From Bartonella apihabitans (lineage in GTDB: Bacteria; Pseudomonadota; Alphaproteobacteria; Rhizobiales; Rhizobiaceae), in assembly GCF_030758755.1 (NCBI RefSeq), contig NZ_CP132387.1:1240001-1304000 (forward strand): a stretch of DNA of 64,000 bases, written 5' to 3'. The notes beneath the pieces were generated by a model that saw nothing but the letters and a program-made list of their open reading frames with translations, was not told the DNA's origin and did not search any database. The position numbers were made by a program, and so were the translations under genes. Positions 51,674-61,996 of this stretch are shown piece by piece. Numbering within the stretch: position 1 is the first letter of the stretch; every line of letters starts with the position of its first letter.

Positions 51674-52343
51674 TGTTATCACTTTCAAAAATCGGAATTA
51701 TGTCTTTTGGCTCTCTTACCAGTTTATCTGCGCCTGCTTCTTTCAAAGCTTCCGGCGTGTTATAGCCCCAAAAAACGCCAATCGCTTTGGCATGAGCAAG
51801 CTTCGCCATCTGCATATCAAAAATTGAATCCCCGATCACATAAGTATTTTCGGGAAATACGCCGGTTTGCTTACAACTTTCGATAACCATCGTGGGATCA
51901 GGCTTTGAGGGGCATTCGTCTGCTGTTTTGATTGTAATAAAGCAATGGAGTTTGTAGGCTTCCAGTATTTTGTCAATTCCGAGCCTCGACTTGCCGGTGA
52001 CAATGCCCAAAAGAACATCATCTTTATGTTCGAGTGTTGTCAACATTTCCAAAATTCCCGGGAAAAGCGGCTCGGTAAAAGAAATATCACCTCTGTTTTT
52101 TGCGAAAATCTGTTTATAGGCTGTCACCATTTCAAGAATTTCATCATCAACGGGACGATCCAAAAGGCGGGCAATTGCGCGATCAAGTGATAGGCCGATG
52201 ACAAGTTTTGTCTCGTCAAGATCGGGTTCTTTATAAGAAAATTTTTCAAATACCTGAACCATTGCCCGTTGAATAGAAAAGGCACTATCAACCAGTGTTC
52301 CATCACAATCAAAAAGCGCGAGGCGAAGCGGCTTGTCGGTCAA
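51666..52343 (-). CDS. HAD-superfamily hydrolase, subfamily IA
   Basis: 225 residues. Motif I LALFDCDGTLVDS (8-20) with nucleophile Asp; motif II IVTGKSRLG; motif III KPDPTMV; motif IV VIGDSIFDMQMAKLAHAKAI. The helical cap follows motif I. A phosphatase of small phosphorylated metabolites; it is related to phosphoglycolate phosphatase, but the substrate is undetermined. Linked by 4-bp overlap to the upstream rlu gene, an arrangement common in Rhizobiales. Intact. Confidence 0.92.
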   Translation of the reverse strand: MTDKPLRLALFDCDGTLVDSAFSIQRAMVQVFEKFSYKEPDLDETKLVIGLSLDRAIARLLDRPVDDEILEMVTAYKQIFAKNRGDISFTEPLFPGILEMLTTLEHKDDVLLGIVTGKSRLGIDKILEAYKLHCFITIKTADECPSKPDPTMVIESCKQTGVFPENTYVIGDSIFDMQMAKLAHAKAIGVFWGYNTPEALKEAGADKLVREPKDIIPIFESDNNA

Positions 52344-53323
52344 TCTGTTTCTCCGTCACTTTCATCGAATGCAAGAAGGTTGAACGTTTGCACCATATGG
52401 GGCGGAAGAGGAGCAGTCACATCCAATATTCCTCCCGACGGATTGGGTATTCTTATCCGGCGGGCATGGAGATGAAGTCGATTCTGGATACCGCCCGGCA
52501 GTTCCCAGTTCTGATCTGCATAAAAATACTTGGGGTCGCCAATAATCGGATGGCCGATATAGGCCGCATGAACACGCAATTGATGCGTGCGTCCGGTATA
52601 GGGTTCCATTTCAAGCCAGGACAAAATCTGCCCGCGCGTGTCGATAACACGGTAGTGCGAAACAGCATGATCGGAATCCGGTTCGCCATGCGGGCATACC
52701 CGCATTTTATCGCCGTCGGGGGTCGATTCTTTGACAAGCCACGTTGAAATCTTGTCTTCGCGTTTTTTGGGAACACCTCTCACAATAGCCCAATAGGTCT
52801 TTTTGGTTTCACGGGCACGGAATGCTGCTGCCAAAGCCTGCGCCGCCGAACGTGTTTTTGCCACCACAAGAACACCCGACGTATCGCGATCAAGCCGATG
52901 GACAAGGCGAGGCTTTTCGCCTTTTTGATTGCGCCAGGCTTCAAGCATGCCGTCGACATGGCGGGTAACGCCCGAGCCACCCTGAACAGCGAGACCGGCA
53001 GGTTTGTTAAACACATAAAGCTTTTTGTCTTCGTAAAGAAGCATTTGCTTTAAAACGTCACCATCATCCTGCCCGCGAATAGTTTTGCCGGTAAGCGGCA
53101 CGGCACCTTTTTCATCAACTGGGAGAGGCGGCACGCGTACAGATTGCCCGATTTGCAGTCTCGTGTCAGACTTTACCCTGCCCCCTTCAACACGAATTTG
53201 CCCCGAACGCAAAAGTTTTTGCAGGTAGCCGAATCCCAAACCCGGATAATGAACCTTGAACCAGCGGTCAACGCGCATACCGTTTTCATCTTCATCAACT
53301 TTTTTTATTTCAACACCGGCCAT
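52340..53323 (-). CDS. RluC/RluD-type ribosomal RNA pseudouridine synthase
   Basis: 327 residues from ATG 53323 (AGGAG 12-8 bp before). An S4 RNA-binding domain (DRWFKVHYPGLGFGYLQKLL, VEGGRVKSDTRLQIGQSVRV) precedes the catalytic domain with PRLVHRLDRDTSGVLVVAKT (catalytic Asp), ETKKTYWAIVRG and PYTGRTHQLRVHAAYIGHPI. It isomerises uridines in 23S rRNA; RluC is the most likely type. First gene of the rlu-HAD-atp12 unit. Intact. Confidence 0.93.
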   Translation of the reverse strand: MAGVEIKKVDEDENGMRVDRWFKVHYPGLGFGYLQKLLRSGQIRVEGGRVKSDTRLQIGQSVRVPPLPVDEKGAVPLTGKTIRGQDDGDVLKQMLLYEDKKLYVFNKPAGLAVQGGSGVTRHVDGMLEAWRNQKGEKPRLVHRLDRDTSGVLVVAKTRSAAQALAAAFRARETKKTYWAIVRGVPKKREDKISTWLVKESTPDGDKMRVCPHGEPDSDHAVSHYRVIDTRGQILSWLEMEPYTGRTHQLRVHAAYIGHPIIGDPKYFYADQNWELPGGIQNRLHLHARRIRIPNPSGGILDVTAPLPPHMVQTFNLLAFDESDGETD

Positions 53324-53533
53324 CGTCATCTCCTTGGTGTTTTCTCTAGCATCATCGAACGACAATAGCGACATGATTTATCATCACGATCACACTCGGT
53401 TACATCCTGTTGTTAAAAGTGGTTTTGCTGATCGTAAATTGAACGGTAGCGCACATTAAATAAACATTATAAACAGTCGAACTGATTTTAAAACAGACGA
53501 CCACGGGGACAAGGTGTCATTGGAGGTATAAGC

Positions 53534-55363
53534 TTGTCGCTTTTTAAAACTTATACGCGCGCAGTCAGCTATTTGATGACAGAAAAGAAAACAGTCATCA
53601 TCATTTGTGCAGCCAACATTGCCATGGCGGCAGTGCAGGTTTTTATACCGAAAATTTTCGGCTGGATTATTGATGAACTGTCTTTGACCGCGCAAGCAGT
53701 ATCAAGCGGCACTGCCTTTTCGGCTGGCGATACATTCACAGCCGTTATTCCTTATCTTGCACTGTGGACAGCTCTTGGTATGTTTTCCATTGTGGCAACT
53801 GTAATGGTCGATCGCGGTGCCGATCGTCTAGCACATCGCAGACGCTTGGGCGTATTGGCTGAATCCTATCAGCGCATTATCAATATGCCGCTCGCATGGC
53901 ACCAGAAAATCGGCACCTCCAACGCGCTTCACACAATGCTGCGGGCTTGCGAATCCATGTTCACAATGTGGCTTGAATTCATGCGGCAGCATTTGGCTTC
54001 AATGATTCAGCTTATAATTCTGTTAAGTGTCGCAATCTGGACAGACTACCGGCTATCCATTGTTCTGATTTCGCTTGGCGTGATTTATATCATGATTGCC
54101 CGCCTTGTCATGACCAAGACCAAAACGGGACAGGAATCGGTTGAAAAATATCATCTTGCTTTATTCGAGCATGTCACAGATTCAATCTCCAATGTTTCCG
54201 TCGTTCAAAGCTACAACAGAGCAGACGAGGAAAGCGCGCGTGTTAAACAGAATGCGCAAAATGTTCTGAAAGCCCAATATCCGGTTTTGAACTGGTGGGC
54301 CTTGGCTGCCGGCCTTAACCGCATGGCCTCAACAATTACAGTCATCGTCGTCATTGTTCTTGGTGCTTATCTCGTTTCCAAAGGTATTCTCAACATTGGT
54401 GATGTTGTTGCCTTTGTCTTCTTTTCGCAAATGATGATTGGTCAACTTGATCAGATCAGCAATTTCATCAACCTTATTGGTTCCAACCGTGCGAAACTCG
54501 ACGCATTTTATGAAATGATGGATTCGACAATTGCTGCCGCCGAACCGGCGGGCCTTCCTTCATTGACAAACGTCAAAGGCGATATCCGTTTCGACCATGT
54601 CACCCATGAATTTTCAAACACTCTACAGGGTGTCTATGACATCTCTTTTGAAATTAAACCGGGTCAAACCGCAGCGATTGTCGGGCCTACCGGTGCCGGT
54701 AAAACAACACTGATCAATCTGTTACAACGTATCTACGATCCGGAAAGCGGTGTTATAACGATTGATGGTGTGGATACAAGAACAGTCAACCGCGCATCTC
54801 TTCGCCATGCCATGGCTACCGTGTTTCAGGATTCAGGGCTATTTAACCGCACAATCAAAGAAAATATCAGCATTGGTCGTCCCGATGCCACTGATGAAGA
54901 GGTTTTTGAGGCTGCCAAGATTGCTGCAGCCAATGATTTCATTCGTGCAAAAACCAATGGCTATGACACAAGAGTGGGCGAACGCGGGTCATTGCTTTCC
55001 GGTGGCGAACGGCAAAGGCTTGCAATTGCCAGAGCTGTACTCAAAAACTCGCCTATTTTTGTGCTTGACGAAGCAACAAGTGCACTGGATGTCGAAACGG
55101 AAGCACGTGTCAAAGAAGCAATTGACACAGTAAGCCGCAATCGGACAACGATCATCATCGCCCACCGGCTTTCGACGGTGCGCAATGCAGATCTGGTATT
55201 ATTTATGGATCGCGGGCATATTGTGGAACAAGGCAGCTTCGATGAACTTGCCGAAAAAGGCGGTCGTTTCACAGCCCTCCTGAAAGCAGGTGGTCTGACA
55301 ATAGACCATTCGCCCCACGCGCTTAACCATGACAATGCTGTTCAGGTTCAACAACCATCTTAA
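53534..55363 (+). CDS. ndvA: Cyclic beta-1,2-glucan exporter (NdvA/ChvA-type ABC transporter)
   Basis: 609 residues from a TTG start at 53534, supported by TGGAGGTA at 53521-53528 and the family N-terminus MSLFKTYTRAVSYL. Six-helix exporter domain (about 20-310) then ATPase with Walker A VGPTGAGKTTLINLLQRIYD, signature LLSGGERQRLAIARAVL, Walker B FVLDEATSALD and switch His in IIIAHRLSTVRNADLV. It exports periplasmic cyclic glucans, important for osmoadaptation and host interaction in Rhizobiales. Substrate is inferred from family similarity. Intact. Confidence 0.88.
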   Translation: MSLFKTYTRAVSYLMTEKKTVIIICAANIAMAAVQVFIPKIFGWIIDELSLTAQAVSSGTAFSAGDTFTAVIPYLALWTALGMFSIVATVMVDRGADRLAHRRRLGVLAESYQRIINMPLAWHQKIGTSNALHTMLRACESMFTMWLEFMRQHLASMIQLIILLSVAIWTDYRLSIVLISLGVIYIMIARLVMTKTKTGQESVEKYHLALFEHVTDSISNVSVVQSYNRADEESARVKQNAQNVLKAQYPVLNWWALAAGLNRMASTITVIVVIVLGAYLVSKGILNIGDVVAFVFFSQMMIGQLDQISNFINLIGSNRAKLDAFYEMMDSTIAAAEPAGLPSLTNVKGDIRFDHVTHEFSNTLQGVYDISFEIKPGQTAAIVGPTGAGKTTLINLLQRIYDPESGVITIDGVDTRTVNRASLRHAMATVFQDSGLFNRTIKENISIGRPDATDEEVFEAAKIAAANDFIRAKTNGYDTRVGERGSLLSGGERQRLAIARAVLKNSPIFVLDEATSALDVETEARVKEAIDTVSRNRTTIIIAHRLSTVRNADLVLFMDRGHIVEQGSFDELAEKGGRFTALLKAGGLTIDHSPHALNHDNAVQVQQPS

Positions 55364-55870
55364 CCCGGCCGATTTTGTAGCTTGAAGCATTGACCATAAA
55401 AGTTATTGCGGATTGTGAACTCAATGTCGCCGGATTGGCCGGTTTCACGATGAGATCGGTTAAATAATTTCCGTATTGGCCACTTGCGGGGCAAGAAAAC
55501 ACCTGGCGTTTTCGAATAAAAAAAATGGGTTGAACCGGAATAGAATGAACGCATGAGCGAAAATGGCAAAGTTCTCCAATAAATTTAATCCGGTTTAATT
55601 GTCTGTAAAAATAGAATTTGTAGTCCTGCCTCGCTTCAAGTATCCCCTTGAATAGACCTAAAACCGCCCGTAGCACCCTGCTCTCGAAAACACGTGTCAT
55701 TCGAGATCGGCGCCGTTGCCTTACAAAGTGCGCTTTCCGCACTCTCGCAATTTCACTAAAATGGTATGCAGCCCAAAATCGGAAACAGCGTCAAACTTCT
55801 CTATGGCCTTGATGGAATGACTGCAGAAAAGGACGATAGAAACAATAAAATTATACGCCTATAAGACAGT
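55364..55870. other. Intergenic between ndvA and alaS
   Basis: About 500 bp. A minus-strand open frame of 139 codons (55323-55742) overlaps the ndvA end; it has no clear start site, unusual composition and no recognised similarity, so it is not called. Confidence 0.4.
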
Positions 55871-55897
55871 AAAAAAGCGGGCCAAGCCCGCTTTTTT
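55871..55897 (-). terminator. Terminator of alaS
   Basis: AAAAAAGCGGGC / GCCCGCTTTTTT with CAA in the loop; 7 bp beyond the alaS stop and usable in both directions. Confidence 0.9.
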
Positions 55898-55903
55898 AAC
55901 TAT

Positions 55904-58570
55904 TTATTTCTGTAATTTTTGCCTCAAGGCTTTCATGGCATCATCGGCCTTGTTGCCATCTGGTTCACCGGCCTGCGCCATATCAGGACGGCCGCCACCG
56001 CCTTTACCACCCAGAACTTCGGACAATGCCTTGACGAGTTCGACAGCATTGAATTTTTTTGTCAAATCGTCGGTAACACCAACGACAGCACTCGCCTTGC
56101 CATCTTCCGAAACACCGATAAAGGCAACAACACCGCTACCGATCTTGTTTTTACCGGCATCGGCAAGTGGTTTCAAATCCTTGGGCGCAATACCATGAAC
56201 AACACGTCCCATAAAGGCTAGGCCGTCTATGTGTTCGATATCGGATTCGCCGTGATCATTTGCCCCACCGGACAAGGCCAATTGTTTTCTCGCCTCATTC
56301 AACTCTTTTTCAAGCTTGCGGCGTTCTTCAACAAGCGCATGAACACGTTCCAATGCCTCCTGAGGTGTTGTCTTCAATGCATTGGCAATTTCGTGAACAC
56401 GTTGATCTTGACCGTCAAGATAGTGGCGGGCTGCATCTCCTGTCAGTGCTTCGATACGGCGAATGCCCGCAGCAACTGCACTTTCGGAGACAATCCGGAT
56501 AAGCCCGATGTCACCTGTGCGTTTGACGTGCGTACCGCCGCAAAGTTCAAGCGACCAGGCACGGTTTCCGACTTTTGTCGGGTCAACCCGTTGCCCCATG
56601 GAAACAACACGAACTTCGTCACCATATTTTTCGCCGAACAAGGCCATTGCACCTTCGGCAATGGCATCATCAACGCTCATAAGACGGGTTGTCACTGGGC
56701 TGTTTTGCAAAACAATTTCGTTTGCCAAATCTTCAACCTGTTTGATTTCTTCCGCCGTCATCGGTTTCGGATGAGAGAAGTCGAAACGCAAACGGTCAGG
56801 CGTTACCAACGACCCTTTCTGGGCAACATGCGTACCCAACGTTTCACGTAAAGCCTCGTGTAAAAGGTGCGTTGCCGAGTGGTTGGCACGGATTTTACGA
56901 CGCCTCTTTGCGTCGACATCAAGCTCGACGACATCGCCGGTCTTGATCGAACCGTTTTTGGCAACACCAATATGGACAAAAACACCATTTGCCTTTTTCT
57001 GCGTGTCAGTAACGTTAAAGGAGAACTTTTCGCCGGCAATTACGCCGGTATCTCCCACCTGACCACCGGACTCACCGTAAAACGGTGTCTGATTGACGAT
57101 CAATGCACCTTTCTCGCCTTCCTTCAGACCATCGACAATTTTGCCATCTTTCACAATTGCAGTAATCACTGCTTCGGCTTTTTCTGTCTCATAGCCAAGA
57201 AATTCGGTGGAACCGACGCGATCGCGAACGGCAAACCAGACGGTTTCGGTTGCCTCTTCTCCCGACCCTGCCCAATTGGCACGGGCTTCGGCTTTCTGGC
57301 GTTCCATTGCCTTGTCAAAAGCCTCGACATCAACCGTTATATTGCGGCGACGGAGCGCATCCTGAGTAAGATCAAGCGGGAAACCATAGGTATCATAAAG
57401 TTTGAAGGCGGTTTCACCATCAAGATGATCGCCCGATTTCAGATTGTGGCTTGCCTCATTCAAAAGATTAAGACCACGTTCCAAAGTCTTGCGGAAGCGT
57501 GTTTCTTCCAACCGCAAGGTTTCCGAAATCAGTGCTTCTGCGCGGATAAGTTCGGGATAGGCTTGACCCATTTCACGTATCAAAGTCGGCAAGAGGCGCC
57601 ACATCAACGGTTCTTTGGCTCCAAGCAGCTCGGCATGACGCATGGCGCGCCGCATAATGCGACGCAATACATAGCCGCGTCCTTCATTGGAAGGCAAAAC
57701 GCCATCGGCAATCAAAAAGGCAGATGAACGAAGGTGATCTGCAATCACACGGTGACTTGCAACGAATTCTCCCTCAGCTTTGACGCCGGTTGCTTCTTCG
57801 GAAGCGCGTATCAATGTCTTGAAGAGATCAATGTCATAATTATCATGGACGCCTTGCAAAACCGCTGCAATACGTTCAAGCCCCATACCGGTGTCGATGG
57901 ACGGACGCGGGAGATCATTACGCTGGTCCTTTGTAACCTGATCATATTGCATGAAAACAAGGTTCCAGATTTCAATGTAACGATCACCATCTTCCTCGGC
58001 GCTTCCGGGCACTCCGCCCCAGATTTTATCGCCATGGTCATAGAAAATTTCCGAACATGGTCCGCAAGGACCGGTGTCGCCCATGGCCCAGAAATTGTCA
58101 TTGGTTGAAATCCGGATAATTTTATCGTCAGTGAGACCGGCTATCTTCTTCCATAGCTCGGCTGCCGCATCATCCTCATGATAGACGGTAACCAGCAGCT
58201 TTTCTTTCGGTAAACAGAATTCTTTGGTAAGCAAATTCCAGGCAAAATAAATAGCCTGTTCTTTGAAATAATCACCAAAGGAAAAATTGCCAAGCATCTC
58301 GAAAAACGTGTGGTGGCGTGCTGTATAGCCCACATTGTCAAGATCGTTATGCTTACCACCGGCGCGAACGCATTTTTGCGCAGTCGTTGCTCTTTTATAG
58401 GGACGTTGTTCAAGGCCGGTAAACACATTCTTGAACTGTACCATTCCCGCATTGGTAAACATCAAGGTTGGGTCATTTCTCGGAACCAGAGGACTGGACG
58501 GGACAATTTCATGCCCGTTTCTATGAAAATAATCCAGAAATGTTGACCGGATCTCGTTAACACTATTCAT
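55904..58570 (-). CDS. alaS: Alanyl-tRNA synthetase
   Basis: 888 residues from ATG 58570 ([20 protein letters not shown]). Class II motifs are in the N-terminal part ([39 protein letters not shown]). The editing domain has the zinc motifs [11 protein letters not shown] and ELCGGTHV, and the C-terminal DHHA1-type domain ends [16 protein letters not shown]. Cytoplasmic, essential. Paired with recA as in related genomes, though 1.3 kb apart. Intact. Confidence 0.98.
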   Translation of the reverse strand: MNSVNEIRSTFLDYFHRNGHEIVPSSPLVPRNDPTLMFTNAGMVQFKNVFTGLEQRPYKRATTAQKCVRAGGKHNDLDNVGYTARHHTFFEMLGNFSFGDYFKEQAIYFAWNLLTKEFCLPKEKLLVTVYHEDDAAAELWKKIAGLTDDKIIRISTNDNFWAMGDTGPCGPCSEIFYDHGDKIWGGVPGSAEEDGDRYIEIWNLVFMQYDQVTKDQRNDLPRPSIDTGMGLERIAAVLQGVHDNYDIDLFKTLIRASEEATGVKAEGEFVASHRVIADHLRSSAFLIADGVLPSNEGRGYVLRRIMRRAMRHAELLGAKEPLMWRLLPTLIREMGQAYPELIRAEALISETLRLEETRFRKTLERGLNLLNEASHNLKSGDHLDGETAFKLYDTYGFPLDLTQDALRRRNITVDVEAFDKAMERQKAEARANWAGSGEEATETVWFAVRDRVGSTEFLGYETEKAEAVITAIVKDGKIVDGLKEGEKGALIVNQTPFYGESGGQVGDTGVIAGEKFSFNVTDTQKKANGVFVHIGVAKNGSIKTGDVVELDVDAKRRRKIRANHSATHLLHEALRETLGTHVAQKGSLVTPDRLRFDFSHPKPMTAEEIKQVEDLANEIVLQNSPVTTRLMSVDDAIAEGAMALFGEKYGDEVRVVSMGQRVDPTKVGNRAWSLELCGGTHVKRTGDIGLIRIVSESAVAAGIRRIEALTGDAARHYLDGQDQRVHEIANALKTTPQEALERVHALVEERRKLEKELNEARKQLALSGGANDHGESDIEHIDGLAFMGRVVHGIAPKDLKPLADAGKNKIGSGVVAFIGVSEDGKASAVVGVTDDLTKKFNAVELVKALSEVLGGKGGGGRPDMAQAGEPDGNKADDAMKALRQKLQK

Positions 58571-59758
58571 CACTGACACCTGTACTCGCCGCAGAGCTTC
58601 ATCTTGCCCGCCCGATTTTAAAAAATATATTGACTGCCTTTTAGAGCATATTCTCTAATCTGGAAACCACTTTTTCACGCCAATCCCGCATTGTGAATGC
58701 TATATCCGGTGCTTTTTGGCTCAACCAAAGTAGATCAACAGAAAACACTTGAAACATATGCCGCGAGCTTAAAAAAGTCGTGCTTATTCAAACATTGTCT
58801 TAACGACTTTAACGAGCGGTGGCGAAAGCTACTTCCTACCAACACATTTTAACCCCTAAAATTCAATTTAACCGTTTAAATTCAATTGTTATTCATTGTC
58901 CGGTTTTCTATTACCGCCGCTGTATCACACAAATCCTTGTCGGAATGACACACCCTGCACATTTTCGATGAATTGCGCTAGAGAGATTTCTTTGAATTGC
59001 TGCGATATTTTTGGGTGTTAAACCGGTTTTTCTTCAATCAGCCAGAAGCAAATCCGATCTTGTTCCTCTTGATTATTCAATCCCGAAATCAACAGTAAAC
59101 CGTCACCGATAAACTCTCATCCGCTATTTTTTCAGTTGCCGCCAGCAATCGGTCGAATACTAAATTCGGGGCATAACAATTCATAAATTGGAACACGGCT
59201 TATTATTCCGCAATAATTGCATGAGATACCAAGGCCACGACAATTTTTAGCAATAGTGAATAATAAAGTTCATTAGACCGAACTTTTATCCGTTCAGTCT
59301 GATTTCCTGAAGTGCTTGATCAAAACGCTATTAAAAAGATAGCACCTCGCACCGATAACGACAAAACTCCGGACACTTCGTTCATCTAAAAGTACATGGT
59401 ACTGTACAAAGAGCCATACATAGAATTTTTGGGAATTTTAGAAACGCTTTTGGAATGACGCCCGAAAAAATCCTCATGAAAAAACTGTGTTGTCACGCAA
59501 AACCATCGCAAAAATGTGTGTTGTTACACAGAACCACAGCAAAGCGATTATGATTTTGTCAGAACAATGTCGTTTCACGACGACATAGCCACTTTTGCTG
59601 CCAGCTTTTTTCCTAACCGCTTTTCCCTGCCGTTTTTTCCCAGCCGGTATTTCTTTCCGGCTTTATTAGCTCGCCCTCACAATTCAAATTCTATCGAACA
59701 TTGTTCGTATTCAATGCCGTCGGAATTATTCATAATCGCTATCATAATTATCTAAAAT
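58571..59758. other. 1.2-kb AT-rich spacer between recA and alaS
   Basis: No supported gene on either strand. A local direct duplication lies at about 59487-59540 (TGTGTTGTCACGCAAAACCA and TGTGTTGTTACACAGAACCA). A GTAC-rich palindromic patch (GTACATGGTAC, about 59391-59401) is present. The alaS promoter should lie near 58600-58700. The plus-strand open frame 59516-59755 is low-complexity and not called. Confidence 0.45.
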
Positions 59759-59793
59759 AAAAGGGCGGAAGCCTTCCGGCTAACGCCCCTTTT
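59759..59793 (-). terminator. Terminator downstream of recA
   Basis: On the minus strand GGGCG-TTA-GCC-GGAA-GGC-TTC-CGCCC forms a two-part stem, followed by TTTTAT. It lies about 115 bp after the recA stop. Confidence 0.8.
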
Positions 59794-59908
59794 TCAATCA
59801 TGAACCAAATCCCGAAATCATTATTCCTTAAACGTTTTCACGTTGGTATCGACAAAATTACGAGCAGGAAACTTTACTAACTTATCTGCCGGTTCCAAAG
59901 AAACCGGA

Positions 59909-60991
59909 TCACCCCGCTGCACTTTCATCATCAGCTTCCGGACCACCGTTTTCTAGTAGTTCCGTTGCGATTAGCCCAGCATTCTGGCGCAAGGCAGCCT
60001 CGATCTCTTCGGCAACTTCCTTATTGTCACGCAAAAACTGTTTGGCATTTTCGCGCCCCTGCCCCAAACGCTGGGAATTATAAGAAAACCATGCTCCGGA
60101 TTTTTCAACAATACCGACTTTGACACCGAGATCAATAAGTTCTCCTAACTTGGAAATTCCCTCGCCATACATAATATCAAATTCTACCTGCTTGAACGGA
60201 GGGGCAAGCTTGTTTTTAACAACCTTGACACGGGTCTGGTTTCCTACAACTTCATCACGATCTTTGATTGAGCCGATACGACGAATGTCAAGACGAACGG
60301 AAGCATAAAACTTCAAAGCATTACCGCCCGTCGTCGTTTCCGGAGAACCAAACATAACGCCAATTTTCATCCGGATCTGGTTGATAAAGATAACCATACA
60401 ATTCGAACGGGAAATTGAAGCTGTTAATTTGCGAAGGGCTTGACTCATCAAACGTGCTTGCAGACCGGGAAGTGAATCACCCATCTCGCCTTCGATTTCA
60501 GCGCGCGGCGTGAGAGCTGCAACTAAGTCAACGACCAGAACGTCAACAGCACCGGAGCGAACCAATGTGTCGGTAATTTCCAAAGCTTGTTCGCCTGTAT
60601 CAGGCTGTGAAATAAGAAGATTTTCAACATCGACACCAAGTTTGCGGGCATAAACCGGGTCAAGAGCATGCTCGGCGTCAATAAACGCACAAATACCACC
60701 GCGCTTTTGCGCTTCTGCAATTGTATGTAGAGCCAAAGTTGTTTTACCGGAACTTTCAGGCCCATAAATTTCTACGATACGCCCTTTGGGAAGGCCACCT
60801 ACACCAAGCGCAATATCCAGCGACAAAGAACCTGTCGGAATTGTTTCGATTTCGACAATGTGCTTATTATCGCCAAGGCGCATAATAGAGCCTTTGCCAA
60901 ATGAACGTTCAATCTGGGATAGTGCGGCATCCAGAGCTTTCGATTTATCCACTGTTTTGTCCTCAACGAGTCGCAATGTATTCTGTGACAT
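59909..60991 (-). CDS. recA: Recombinase A
   Basis: 360 residues. Walker [14 protein letters not shown] (about 76-88), [56 protein letters not shown] and [16 protein letters not shown] (L2 region) are all standard. An acidic tail ends the protein. It carries out strand exchange and activates LexA self-cleavage. Two SOS boxes lie 60-140 bp upstream, so it is damage-inducible. Intact. Confidence 0.98.
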   Translation of the reverse strand: MSQNTLRLVEDKTVDKSKALDAALSQIERSFGKGSIMRLGDNKHIVEIETIPTGSLSLDIALGVGGLPKGRIVEIYGPESSGKTTLALHTIAEAQKRGGICAFIDAEHALDPVYARKLGVDVENLLISQPDTGEQALEITDTLVRSGAVDVLVVDLVAALTPRAEIEGEMGDSLPGLQARLMSQALRKLTASISRSNCMVIFINQIRMKIGVMFGSPETTTGGNALKFYASVRLDIRRIGSIKDRDEVVGNQTRVKVVKNKLAPPFKQVEFDIMYGEGISKLGELIDLGVKVGIVEKSGAWFSYNSQRLGQGRENAKQFLRDNKEVAEEIEAALRQNAGLIATELLENGGPEADDESAAG

Positions 60992-61050
60992 CTTACACTA
61001 ACCTTTTCTAATATATGAAGCCAGAGCATGCACTTAATTATAATGTGTTT

Positions 61051-61065
61051 GTACACTATTTGTTC
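61051..61065 (-). promoter_or_regulatory. Proximal SOS box of recA (one mismatch)
   Basis: GTAC-ACTATTT-GTTC on plus, differing by one base from GTTC-N7-GTTC, 60 bp upstream of the recA start. Confidence 0.6.
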
Positions 61066-61115
61066 TCATTTGGCAAGTATCCTAATATATTGTTTTTATT
61101 GGAATAAATATTTTT

Positions 61116-61130
61116 GTTCTAATAATGTTC
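61116..61130 (-). promoter_or_regulatory. Distal SOS box of recA (perfect)
   Basis: GTTC-TAATAAT-GTTC on plus, an exact alphaproteobacterial LexA operator, 125 bp upstream of the recA start and 65 bp (about six helical turns) from the proximal box. Confidence 0.85.
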
Positions 61131-61159
61131 TCTTGAAGAAAATAAACTGGGTAAAAATA

Positions 61160-61183
61160 AAACCGCCGTTTGTGCGGCGGTTT
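61160..61183 (-). terminator. Terminator of the OmpA-family lipoprotein gene
   Basis: Perfect stem AAACCGCCG / CGGCGGTTT with a 6-base loop and flanking A/T runs; 28 bp past the gene end and just before the recA promoter region. Confidence 0.9.
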
Positions 61184-61210
61184 CAAAAAAACATTAACAG
61201 ATCGGGAAAA

Positions 61211-61884
61211 TCAATAACCGTCCTGACGCAAAGGAGCAATCTGGATTTCTACACGACGGTTTTGCGAGCGCCCTTCGACTGTGTCGTTTGAAGCAATCGG
61301 ATTGGAAGTGACCATATCCCTGAACAGCCAGACGCCGTCCATCAATGCCCTGACTGTTAAGATAATTTGCAACCGAAAGCGCACGTCGTTGCGACAAGTC
61401 CTGATTGTGCTGGAGACTGCCGGTCGAATCTGTAAAACCAAAAACATCCACCAGAGATTTGTTATATTTTTTCAATACAATGGCAACAGAATTCAACACC
61501 GGATAGAACTGCCCTTTGACTAAATCCTGATCGGTATTGAAAGTGATATTGCCCGGCATATTGAGCCGGATTTGATCACCAACACGGGTAACAGATACGC
61601 CGGTTCCCTGCAATTGTTGACGAAGTTCGGCTTCTTGCCGGTTCCATATAATTTCCTATGAGTCCACCGCCAAGCGCACCAACGCCGGCACCGATCAGAA
61701 CAGCATTTCTTTGTGCGTGGCTCGATCCGCCGACCATCAAACCACCGAGAGCACCAGCGACAGCACCAATTGTTGCGCCGGTTGCCGTCTTCGATACCTG
61801 ACTTTCGCCGGTATAGGGATTTGTCGTTTCACATGCGGTCAAAAAACTGGCAGAGAGAAAAAGAATGCCCAACTTTTTCAACAT
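61211..61884 (-). pseudogene. OmpA-family lipoprotein (YiaD-like) with two frameshifts
   Basis: ATG 61884 starts a lipoprotein signal peptide with lipobox LTAC (Cys18), then a glycine-zipper segment GATIGAVAGALGGLMVGG and AGVGALGGGLIGNYM. Near 61636-61650 one extra base breaks the frame; the next frame reads QGTGVSVTRVGDQIRLNMPG and the OmpA peptidoglycan-binding motif VFGFTDSTGSLQHNQDLSQR...ANYL. Near 61299-61312 a second extra base occurs, after which NPIASNDTVEGRSQNRRVEI completes the domain (R-RVE). Repaired, it is a normal ~220-residue outer-membrane lipoprotein anchoring the wall. As it stands the C-terminal arginines are out of frame. Confidence 0.88.
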
Positions 61885-61996
61885 AGTTTGTAATCTCCGT
61901 TTTGAGTAGATTCGCGTAAATCTCCTGTCGGAGATTATAGAGGTGGCTTACCGGATTTCACTAGATGAATTCAATTTTTATCCGTTAATACCATAT

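Noticed and set aside
55323..55742. Minus-strand open frame of 139 codons after ndvA
   Set aside because: Overlaps the ndvA end, odd composition, no start signal and no recognised product.
59516..59755. Plus-strand open frame of 79 codons before the recA terminator
   Set aside because: Phe/Ser-rich low-complexity translation typical of AT-rich noncoding DNA.
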